Assembly: GCA_027490345.1 (NCBI GenBank)
Contig: JAIXYF010000469.1
Coordinates: 1 to 5,851 of the forward strand
Source: Novosphingobium sp.
GTDB lineage: Bacteria > Pseudomonadota > Alphaproteobacteria > Sphingomonadales > Sphingomonadaceae
Length of the DNA stretch: 5,851 bases
Reading direction: 5' to 3'
Shown: piece by piece, positions 1 to 5,851 of the stretch
How the letters are laid out: each line of letters opens with the position of its first letter
How positions within the stretch are numbered: position 1 is the stretch's first letter
The notes under the pieces: model-generated
The model's database searches: none
Seen by the model: the letters and a program-made list of their open reading frames with translations, nothing else
What the model was told of the DNA's origin: nothing
Position numbers and translations under genes: made by a program

Positions 1-429
1 CGTCACCGCGCCGGTCTCAGGATCATAGAGCGAAGAGCCCGCCCATTCGCGGCTGCCGGGGTTCAGATCATCCGGCAGCACATTGCCATGATCGCGCCAA
101 TCCCCGCCGCGCGCCGCCATCAGCCGGATGCGGACAATGTCGTGCCGCGCTTCGGGATCTTCCCCGGCAGGGGCAGACAGCACGAACCATAGCGTCCAGC
201 CGTCCATCACCACCGTGCTGCCATCTGCCAGCTGCAACGGCCACAAGTCCCACAAGTCGAAGCCCGGCAGCGGATGGCGCAGGGCCGCGCCATCAACCAG
301 CGGGATCTGGTGGCTGCTTTCAGTGCGGAGCGCCCGCAAGTGCTGCGCAGTCCAGAGCATTGTGGGTGAAGTCAGTACGGGCATCGAACGGGGATCCTGA
401 AACAATCGATTGGAAATGGCATCGGCCAT
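1..429 (-). CDS. GH68 family sucrose-cleaving enzyme (levansucrase / beta-fructofuranosidase type), N-terminal 143 residues, runs off the left edge
   Basis: GH68 enzymes cleave sucrose (and raffinose) at the fructosyl bond, either hydrolysing it or building fructans. Seen: an open frame of 143 codons from ATG at 429 with no stop before base 1. LWDLWPLQ (residues 59-66) matches the GH68 block VWDTWPL, making Asp61 the expected nucleophile. DGWTLWFVL (76-84) and SREWAGSSLYDP (127-137) match the next conserved blocks of Zymomonas levansucrase. The RDP stabiliser and the acid/base Glu lie beyond the edge. No signal peptide is visible, as in Zymomonas levansucrase, so it is cytoplasmic or non-classically exported. 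Ala130 replaces the usual Ser of WSG. It begins 23 bases after the galK stop, on the same strand. The start is uncertain: Met16 (384) would give an N-terminus closer in length to the Zymomonas enzyme and has a weak AGGA upstream. Family assignment is strong; hydrolase versus transferase cannot be told. Confidence 0.88.
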   Translation of the reverse strand, partial: MADAISNRLFQDPRSMPVLTSPTMLWTAQHLRALRTESSHQIPLVDGAALRHPLPGFDLWDLWPLQLADGSTVVMDGWTLWFVLSAPAGEDPEARHDIVRIRLMAARGGDWRDHGNVLPDDLNPGSREWAGSSLYDPETGAVT

Positions 430-452
430 CGGCAGGGCGGGGGAAGCGGGGC
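430..452. other. galK-GH68 gene spacer, pyrimidine-rich on the coding strand
   Basis: This is the only intergenic gap in the window, 23 bases between the galK TAA and the first ATG of the GH68 frame. Read on the minus strand it is almost entirely C and T with scattered G, so it contains no Shine-Dalgarno-like purine run. No inverted repeat or T-run typical of an intrinsic terminator is present. This suggests readthrough from galK, but it also makes the ATG at 429 a poorly supported start. Confidence 0.6.
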
Positions 453-1595
453 TTAGGTCATGTCTTCGGTCATGGCGGGGCCAGCCCCATCGCAGGCGGT
501 TTCGCGCAGGATCAGCGGCGGCGTACCATCGGGCTTGCGATAAGTGAGGGCGTCCAGCACGGCCTCTGCGCGGTGCGCGGGGCAAAGCGCAACAACCGCG
601 CCGCCAAAGCCGCCGCCGGTCATCCGCGCGCCGCCTTCCGGCCCGATCAGCGCCTGCAGTTCGGCCACCAACGCATCGACTTTTGGCACGGTGATCTGGA
701 AATCGTCGCGCATCGAGGCATGCGAGGCGGCCATAAGCTCGCCCATCGCGCTGAGGTCGCCTGCGGCCAGCGCCTCGGCGGCTGCGAGCACGCGCGCGTT
801 CTCGGTCACCACATGGCGCGCCCGCGCCAGTGTGAGCGGATCGAGCGGTGCGCGCTCCAGCATGGCCAGATCGGCATCGCGCAGCGCTGCCACGCCCATG
901 GCTGCAGCCGCTGCCTCGCACTGCGCGCGCCGTTCGTTGTAGGCGCCTTCGACCAGCCCGCGCGCCACGCCCGAATGCACGATCAGGATTTGCGCGCCCT
1001 GCGGCAGGGCGACGGGCTGCACCGCCAGCGACCGGCAATCGATCAACAGAGCATGGCCGCGCAGGCCGCTGGCCGAAGCCAGCTGGTCCATGATCCCGCA
1101 GCGCACGCCAACATGATCGCATTCGCCCGCCTGCGCCATCAGCGCCATCTCGGCCGGCGCAATGGTCAGTCCCGCCAGCGCCGCCAGCGCGGTGCCGATG
1201 CCCACCATGAGCGAGGCGGAAGAGGATAGTCCCGCGCCTTTGGGCACTGTCCCGCTCACGGCGATATCTGCGCCGGTCAGCGCAAGGCCGCGCTGCGCCA
1301 TCGCCGTCGTCATCGCGCGAATATAGTCTGCCCATGGCTCGGCGGCATTGGCGGCAAACGCGTCGTCTGGCTGCCATTCGGCCATGGCCCCGCCGAAATC
1401 GCAGGCAGTCACACGGATCAGGCCATCGCTGCGGGGGCGGGCGGCAATTCGCGATTCGACGCCGATGGCGCAGGGCAGCACGAAGCCATCGTTGTAATCG
1501 GTGTGTTCGCCGATCAGGTTTACCCGCCCCGGCGCGCGCACGGTGAGGGCAGGGGGCGCGCCAAAGGCTGCCGCGAACTGCTGCGCCAAGGTCAT
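453..1595 (-). CDS. galK: Galactokinase GalK, complete, 380 aa
   Basis: Galactokinase phosphorylates alpha-D-galactose with ATP to galactose-1-phosphate, the first committed Leloir step, in the cytoplasm. The GHMP kinase layout is complete. The galactokinase signature APGRVNLIGEHTDYNDGF spans residues 21-38, with Arg24, Glu30 and Asp33 at sugar-contact positions. The ATP loop PKGAGLSSSASL is at 118-129. CGIMDQ carries Asp170, equivalent to the E. coli catalytic Asp174. MTGGGFGG is at 325-332. Length is close to the 382 aa of the E. coli enzyme, with long near-identical stretches such as SHASMRDDF (291-299). The start was chosen at the ATG at 1595 because it overlaps the galT stop as ATGA and has GGAG six bases upstream. 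A longer frame from a GTG at 1625 would add ten residues not seen in E. coli GalK. Small oddity: Met130 follows the ATP loop where E. coli has Glu. Function is near certain. Confidence 0.97.
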   Translation of the reverse strand: MTLAQQFAAAFGAPPALTVRAPGRVNLIGEHTDYNDGFVLPCAIGVESRIAARPRSDGLIRVTACDFGGAMAEWQPDDAFAANAAEPWADYIRAMTTAMAQRGLALTGADIAVSGTVPKGAGLSSSASLMVGIGTALAALAGLTIAPAEMALMAQAGECDHVGVRCGIMDQLASASGLRGHALLIDCRSLAVQPVALPQGAQILIVHSGVARGLVEGAYNERRAQCEAAAAAMGVAALRDADLAMLERAPLDPLTLARARHVVTENARVLAAAEALAAGDLSAMGELMAASHASMRDDFQITVPKVDALVAELQALIGPEGGARMTGGGFGGAVVALCPAHRAEAVLDALTYRKPDGTPPLILRETACDGAGPAMTEDMT

Positions 1596-2626
1596 GTGCC
1601 GCTCCGGAAATGCGGCCCGCCGCACGCGCGCAGCCTTTCGGCGGCCTGCTCAGCGGTCAGATCGCGCTGCGTTTCAGCCAGAATCTCGAACCCGGCCATG
1701 AACTTGCGCACCGAGGCAGAGCGCAGCAGCGGGGGATAGAAATGCGCATGCAGGCGCCAATGTGCGCTCGGCTCGTGGCCGAACGGCGCGCCGTGCCAGC
1801 CCATCGAATAGGGAAACGGGCACTGGAACAGGTTGTCATAGCGTGTGGTCAGATCGCCCAGAATCACCGCCAGATCGGCGCGCTGCGCCTCCGTCAGGTC
1901 GGGCAGCCGCGCCACATCGCCGCGCGGCAGCAGCAGCGTCTCGAACGGCCAGACCGCCCACCATGGCACGATCGCCAGCCAGTGCTGCGACGAACAGACC
2001 TCGCGCGGGCCGCCTGCTTCGGCTTCAACCAGGTCGGCCAGCATCGGGCGGCCCTTCTGCGCCAGCCACGCTGCCTGCGTGCGGTCTTCGGTGGCGATCA
2101 GCTGCGGAACATGGCTGGTGGCCCAGACCTGCCCGTGCGGATGCGGGTTCGAACACCCCATCATCGCACCCTTGTTCTCGAAGATTGAGACCACGCTATA
2201 GCGCTGTCCCAGATCCGCCGCCTCAGCGCACCAGCAATCGATTACCGCGCGCCGTTCGCCTTGCGAAAGCTCGGGCAGGGTGCGCCCATGATCGGGCGAA
2301 AAGCAGATCACCCGTGCCTCGCCCGTCGCGGCTTCGGCGCGAAACAGTCCGCTGCCAGCCTCGGGCGCAGGCGTATCGGGCAGCAGCGCGGCAAAATCGT
2401 TCTGGAACACGTAGGGCCCGGTATAATCGGGATTGCGCTCGCCGTTCACCCGCGTGTTGCCGGCGCAGAGATAGCAGCCCGGATCGTGCGGCGGCGGGCG
2501 CGTCACATCGGGCACGTCTTCCGCCCCCTGCCATGGCCGCCGCGCGCGGTGCGGCGAAACCAGCAGCCAGGTGTCGCTCAGCGGATCATGGCGCCGGTGG
2601 GGATGCTCCGCCGGATCGAAGCTCAT
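1592..2626 (-). CDS. galT: Galactose-1-phosphate uridylyltransferase GalT, complete, 344 aa
   Basis: GalT exchanges UMP between UDP-glucose and galactose-1-phosphate, giving UDP-galactose and glucose-1-phosphate. It belongs to the HIT superfamily. All class I landmarks are visible. CYLC (Cys51, Cys54), His113 in SPDHGRT and His162 correspond to the E. coli zinc site. NPHPHGQ (160-166) carries the uridylylated nucleophile His164 and Gln166. Glu180, His278, His293 and His295 (in RLHAHFYPP) match the second, structural metal site. Length agrees with the 348 aa E. coli protein. The ATG at 2626 shares ATGA with the stop of the alpha-galactosidase gene and has a strong GGAGGT six bases upstream. 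The stop in turn shares ATGA with the galK start. This indicates translational coupling and roughly matched synthesis of GalT and GalK. galE, needed to recycle UDP-galactose, is not in the window. Nothing suggests damage. Confidence 0.98.
   Translation of the reverse strand: MSFDPAEHPHRRHDPLSDTWLLVSPHRARRPWQGAEDVPDVTRPPPHDPGCYLCAGNTRVNGERNPDYTGPYVFQNDFAALLPDTPAPEAGSGLFRAEAATGEARVICFSPDHGRTLPELSQGERRAVIDCWCAEAADLGQRYSVVSIFENKGAMMGCSNPHPHGQVWATSHVPQLIATEDRTQAAWLAQKGRPMLADLVEAEAGGPREVCSSQHWLAIVPWWAVWPFETLLLPRGDVARLPDLTEAQRADLAVILGDLTTRYDNLFQCPFPYSMGWHGAPFGHEPSAHWRLHAHFYPPLLRSASVRKFMAGFEILAETQRDLTAEQAAERLRACGGPHFRSGT
1602..1605 (-). promoter_or_regulatory. Ribosome binding site for galK (GGAG), deciding the start at 1595
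   Basis: On the minus strand GGAG stands six bases before the ATG at 1595, inside the last codons of galT. The alternative GTG at 1625 is not needed to explain translation. The site plus the ATGA overlap supports the shorter, 380-residue GalK. Confidence 0.7.
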
Positions 2627-4701
2627 GATCGCACCTCCAGCACCAGCACGGCTTCGCCCGGCATCGGCGGCACGGCAAAGCCGACGCGCGATAGCCAGCC
2701 GCCATCCACGGTCATTAGCTCGCCCTTGTCAGACAAGATCCTATAGCTGCGCCCCGCCAAGGCCATCGGCAGCTTCAGGTTGGGTTGGTGCCGCATCGTG
2801 GTGGGCTGGGTGCGCGTCACCAGCACGACCAGATCCTCAGCCGAACCATGCGCCTGCCATACCACCCCGTCGCCCACTTCACCCAGCCATACGCGCCCGG
2901 TGTGCAGGCGTTCCCGAAGCGCTTTGTAGCGGGCGATCCCGGCCATCAGCTCGCTGCGCTCCGTGCCGCTCAGCTTGCGCGCATCCAGTTCCACGCCGAA
3001 GTGCCCCGGCAGCGCCACGCCGCAGCGGAACGCCATGGATTGCGAACGCCCGGTCGAATGCGCCGGGCTCGCGCCCACGTGGCTCCCCATCACTTCGGGC
3101 GGCATGAATTGCAGGAAGGCGCGCTGCATTCCCACGCGCGAGACGGCATCGATGCAGTCGCTCGTCCAGAAGCGGTGCGTGCGCTTGATGATGCCTGCGT
3201 CGATCCGCCCGCCGCCCCCCGCGCATGCCTCGATCTCCACATCGGGGAAAGCGGCACGCAACCGGTCCATCAGCCCATATGTCGCCAGCACTTGCGCGCG
3301 GTAGTGCGCCCGGTTTCCGGCATGGACGAGATCGCGGTTGTGATCCCACTTGAGGTAGCTGATCGGCAGTTCACGCAGCAGCGCTGCAATCGCGTCGAAC
3401 AGGTATGTGCTGACTTCCGGCTTGGCGAGATCGAGCACCAACTGGTTGCGCGCTTCCAGCAGCGGACGGCCATCCACATGCAGCGCCCAATCGGGATGGC
3501 GGCGATAGAGGTCGCTATTGCGGTTGACCATTTCCGGCTCGACCCACAAGCCGAATTCCATGCCGAGATCGGTCACGCGCTGCGCCAACGGGCCCAGACC
3601 GCGGGGATACTTGGCGTTATCGACAGTCCAGTCGCCCAGCGATGAGGTGTCGTCGTCGCGCTTGCCGAACCAGCCGTCGTCCAGCACGAAGCGTTCGATC
3701 CCGATGTCTGCTGCCGCCTTGGCCAGATCCATCAGCGCGGCTTCGTCGTGCTTGAAGTAGAAGCCTTCCCAGGTGTTGATATGCACCAGGCGCTTGGCCG
3801 CGCCTTCAGCGCCGCCCGGCCAGCTCATCCTTGCGCGAATGCCGCGGTGGAACGCGTGGGCCACCCCGTTCGGCCCTTCCGCCGAAGCGGTCGCCAGCAC
3901 TTCGGGGCTTTGCAGCACCGCGCCCGGCGCAAGGATCGCCTCACCGGGGGCGAGCCATTCGCCCAGTTGCCATTGCCACCGCCCATCATCGACCCACTCG
4001 ATCGTCTGCACCGAATTGCCCGACCATGCGATCTGCGCGCCATAGGCGCTGCCATCACCGCAGGTCACCACTGCGCCGGGGAAGCAATCGTGCGAGGTCA
4101 GCCCGCGCCGGTTTTCGCGCCGCCACAGGCTTCGGGTGAGGGGATCGCGGGCCGGCACGAATTCGGAATTGTGCCGCCCGGCCAGCGAATGCACCTCGCC
4201 CGCACCCTCGGGCAAGGGCAGCGCGGCTGCCGCCAGCCAATGCACATGCAGCGGCGCATCGCCCTCGTTGGAGACCGCCGTCCGCACGGTCATCACATCG
4301 GTGGAAGGATCGAGCGCATAAGTCGCCGTCACCGCGATCCGCGCGGCCGCATCGTGCAGCACGAAGCGCACAGTCTGCGCATCGGGCCGCTCCACCTTGC
4401 AGGCGCTGGCCTGAAAGCTCCAGTCTTGCCCGCTTCGGTCGGCGAGCAGCGCGCTCTGGCCGAACCAGCCCATGCCGAAGCCCGGAAACACGCTCAGCGG
4501 CTGATCGAAATGGAGCGAGAAGCTCGGTTCGGGCCGTTCACTGCGCATGCTGGCGGGCGGCCGCGCGCCGCTTGGCAGGCGCGGTCCCCAATAGCGCCAC
4601 AGCGGGGCCTCGCCGGGGGGGAGTTCCCACACGGCGGAGCAGCCGGGGCTTTCCAGCGTGACGATCTGCGGTGCGGCCTCAGGCTTGGTTGTCTCAGGCA
4701 T
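2623..4701 (-). CDS. GH36 alpha-galactosidase (RafA-like), complete, 692 aa, cytoplasmic
   Basis: This retaining enzyme removes terminal alpha-linked galactose from sugars such as melibiose and raffinose. Seen: an N-terminal beta-rich region of about 300 residues, then a TIM barrel with the GH36 landmarks NTWEGFYF (309-316), VLDDGWF (339-345) and LKWDHNRD (450-457), with Asp453 the expected nucleophile. They are followed by ACAGGGGRID (492-501) and FWTSDCIDA (511-519), with Asp515 the expected acid/base, and a C-terminal beta domain. Length is near the roughly 700-aa GH36 norm (E. coli RafA is about 708 aa). The N-terminus is hydrophilic with no signal peptide, so it should act in the cytoplasm on imported sugar. 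The start ATG overlaps the transporter gene by eight bases and has only a weak GGA seven bases upstream. The stop overlaps galT. The position between a carrier and galTK fits galactose release from an imported oligosaccharide. Exact substrate is inference. Confidence 0.95.
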   Translation of the reverse strand: MPETTKPEAAPQIVTLESPGCSAVWELPPGEAPLWRYWGPRLPSGARPPASMRSERPEPSFSLHFDQPLSVFPGFGMGWFGQSALLADRSGQDWSFQASACKVERPDAQTVRFVLHDAAARIAVTATYALDPSTDVMTVRTAVSNEGDAPLHVHWLAAAALPLPEGAGEVHSLAGRHNSEFVPARDPLTRSLWRRENRRGLTSHDCFPGAVVTCGDGSAYGAQIAWSGNSVQTIEWVDDGRWQWQLGEWLAPGEAILAPGAVLQSPEVLATASAEGPNGVAHAFHRGIRARMSWPGGAEGAAKRLVHINTWEGFYFKHDEAALMDLAKAAADIGIERFVLDDGWFGKRDDDTSSLGDWTVDNAKYPRGLGPLAQRVTDLGMEFGLWVEPEMVNRNSDLYRRHPDWALHVDGRPLLEARNQLVLDLAKPEVSTYLFDAIAALLRELPISYLKWDHNRDLVHAGNRAHYRAQVLATYGLMDRLRAAFPDVEIEACAGGGGRIDAGIIKRTHRFWTSDCIDAVSRVGMQRAFLQFMPPEVMGSHVGASPAHSTGRSQSMAFRCGVALPGHFGVELDARKLSGTERSELMAGIARYKALRERLHTGRVWLGEVGDGVVWQAHGSAEDLVVLVTRTQPTTMRHQPNLKLPMALAGRSYRILSDKGELMTVDGGWLSRVGFAVPPMPGEAVLVLEVRS
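2633..2638 (-). promoter_or_regulatory. Ribosome binding site for galT (GGAGGT)
   Basis: On the minus strand a near-perfect Shine-Dalgarno GGAGGT lies six bases before the galT ATG, embedded in the last codons (Leu-Glu-Val) of the alpha-galactosidase. It is the strongest such site at any gene start in the window. Confidence 0.8.
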
Positions 4702-5851
4702 GAGCGAGTCCGGCCGCGCGGCGCTGATCGGGCACGCGCAGCATCGTGATCGCTGCCATCACCAGCAAAGCCCCGGCAAAGCTCAGCGCATTGCGCGGGT
4801 CTGCCCCCAGCACGGTGTTGTAGATCCACCCGAACGTTAGGCCGTTGAGCAGCATCGGGATCACGATCATCATGTTGAAAATGCCCATGTAGACCCCCGT
4901 CCGCTCGGGCGGGATCGATCCTGCAAGGATGATGTAGGGGTTGCCCATGATGCTCGCCCACGCAAAGCCCAGCGTCACCGCGATCAGCAGCAGCGGGGTG
5001 TGGCTGCCCAGATCCGGCATGGCGAGCGCCGAAAACACTGGTCCCGGCGCATTGGCGGTGCCAGAAACCTGCGCCAGCGCAGCCATGCCCAGCCCGCCTG
5101 CCGCAAGGCACGCCATGTGCACGCGCGATGCGCCCAAGGCGCGCGAGATCGGCACCATCGCCAGCGCGGCAACAAACCCGATCAGATTGTAGAATGCGCC
5201 CAGTTGCTGCGTCGTCAGCACCGCCGCGCGGAATGCTTCGCTGCTCTTGTCGGACGTGTCATAGATCGAGCGCCCGATCGAAAGCGCGCTGTAGGACCAG
5301 TAGATCGAGAAGCCGTACCACTGAAACAGGCTCATCCACGCCATGGAGCGCATCGCTTGCGGCATATCGACGATGGCGCGCCAGATTTCGCCCAGTGTCG
5401 CTCCGGCCGAACGCGGCGCGGCAGCAATGCGTCCCTTCTCCTCCTCGCTCAGCGGCAGTTCGGGCACGCGCCAGATCGACCACACGATCGTGGTGATTGA
5501 AAGCACTGCGCCCAGCATGAACGAGATATGTGTGATTGTGGGGATGTTGTGCGCATCCACCGCGTTGCGGTCGATCCCCACCCAGTAGACGAGGATCGAG
5601 GGCGAAAGGAACGCGAGGCACTGCGCCAGTCCGGTGAAGGCGCTCTGGCTCAGATACCCGATCTCGTGCTGGCTCTCGTCCAGCCGGTCGCTCACATAGG
5701 CGCGGTAGGGCTCCATCGTGATATTGTTGCCCGCATCAAGCAGCCACAGCAGGCTCGCCGCCATCAGCAGGCTTGAGGAAAAGGGCATGAACAGCAGGCC
5801 AAGGCTGCACATCACCGCGCCTATCAGGAAATAGGGCGTGCGGCGGCCAAA
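4694..5851 (-). CDS. SLC45/GPH-like MFS sugar transporter, C-terminal 385 residues, start beyond the right edge
   Basis: A probable inner-membrane, cation-coupled sugar symporter. The frame is open to the last base of the window. Its first visible residues, FGRRTPYFLIG, match the loop between membrane segments 2 and 3 (RFGRRRPY type) of SLC45 and sucrose-carrier relatives, so perhaps 70-90 residues are missing. About ten hydrophobic segments follow, consistent with TM3-TM12 of a 12-segment carrier. Other family-like blocks are DAGNNITMEPYRAYVSD (visible residues 39-55), between TM4 and TM5, and TGVYMGIFNMMIVIP (318-332) near TM11. A charged cytoplasmic loop, roughly 129-168, separates the two halves. 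The stop overlaps the alpha-galactosidase start by eight bases, tying it to that gene. From context it probably carries raffinose, melibiose or a related galactoside, but the specificity cannot be read from sequence. A GTG at 5815 is internal, not the start. Confidence 0.87.
   Translation of the reverse strand, partial: FGRRTPYFLIGAVMCSLGLLFMPFSSSLLMAASLLWLLDAGNNITMEPYRAYVSDRLDESQHEIGYLSQSAFTGLAQCLAFLSPSILVYWVGIDRNAVDAHNIPTITHISFMLGAVLSITTIVWSIWRVPELPLSEEEKGRIAAAPRSAGATLGEIWRAIVDMPQAMRSMAWMSLFQWYGFSIYWSYSALSIGRSIYDTSDKSSEAFRAAVLTTQQLGAFYNLIGFVAALAMVPISRALGASRVHMACLAAGGLGMAALAQVSGTANAPGPVFSALAMPDLGSHTPLLLIAVTLGFAWASIMGNPYIILAGSIPPERTGVYMGIFNMMIVIPMLLNGLTFGWIYNTVLGADPRNALSFAGALLVMAAITMLRVPDQRRAAGLAHA

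Noticed and set aside
430..452. G-rich plus-strand run in the galK-GH68 spacer as a possible G-quadruplex or terminator
   Set aside because: There are only three separated G-runs of three or more, no inverted repeat and no T-run. It is on the template strand, so the mRNA would be C-rich and could not form a quadruplex.
360..1229. Long plus-strand open frame of 289 codons opposite galK and the GH68 start
   Set aside because: It lies antisense to galK, which has complete catalytic motifs. Its translation is rich in Arg, His, Gly and Gln with no recognisable domain, as expected of an antisense shadow in high-GC DNA.
1596..1625. Upstream GTG start for galK giving a 390-residue protein
   Set aside because: The ten extra residues have no counterpart in E. 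coli GalK, and the ATG at 1595 has both a GGAG site and an ATGA overlap with galT.
3748..4749. Plus-strand open frame of 333 codons opposite the alpha-galactosidase
   Set aside because: Antisense to a complete GH36 gene, Arg/His/Gly-rich and without recognisable motifs; a composition artefact. The same holds for the plus-strand frames at 1610-2188, 1762-2628 and 2785-3645.
5813..5815. GTG as the start of the transporter gene
   Set aside because: The frame continues upstream through FGRRTPYFLIG, a conserved internal loop of this carrier family, so the true start lies outside the window.
1..5851. Mobile elements, CRISPR arrays, RNA genes, riboswitches, phage or defence genes
   Set aside because: The window is almost wholly covered by five metabolic genes on one strand, with no direct or inverted repeats, spacers, transposase-like frames or structured non-coding stretches that I could see.

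Overview
The window is a high-GC bacterial sequence with the look of an alphaproteobacterium of the sphingomonad group. The reasons are the strong GC bias, the similarity of the left-hand partial gene to the signal-peptide-less levansucrase of Zymomonas, and the SLC45/GPH-type sugar carrier common in that group. The taxonomic call is inference from remembered protein families; no database search was possible.

All genes lie on the minus strand and read right to left as one tightly packed operon segment. In transcription order they are: an SLC45/GPH-like major facilitator sugar transporter whose N-terminus lies beyond the right edge (5851-4694); a cytoplasmic GH36 alpha-galactosidase (4701-2623); galT, galactose-1-phosphate uridylyltransferase (2626-1592); galK, galactokinase (1595-453); and the first 143 codons of a GH68 sucrose-cleaving enzyme running off the left edge (429-1). 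The first four genes overlap one another by 8, 4 and 4 bases. The only non-coding stretch is the 23 bases between galK and the GH68 gene. No promoter, terminator, RNA gene, mobile element, repeat or CRISPR array is visible.

The gene set reads as uptake and breakdown of an alpha-galactoside, most plausibly a raffinose-family sugar. The carrier would bring the oligosaccharide across the inner membrane and the alpha-galactosidase would release galactose. GalK and GalT would then take galactose into the Leloir pathway. The GH68 enzyme could split the remaining sucrose, or remove fructose directly from raffinose. The gal genes, alpha-galactosidase and carrier are ordinary. The least ordinary element is a GH68 enzyme, rather than the GH32 or sucrose phosphorylase types, as the last visible gene. 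It carries Ala where well-studied levansucrases have a conserved Ser in the WSG motif. galE, galM, fructokinase, a regulator and an outer-membrane receptor are not in the window and would have to be nearby or elsewhere.
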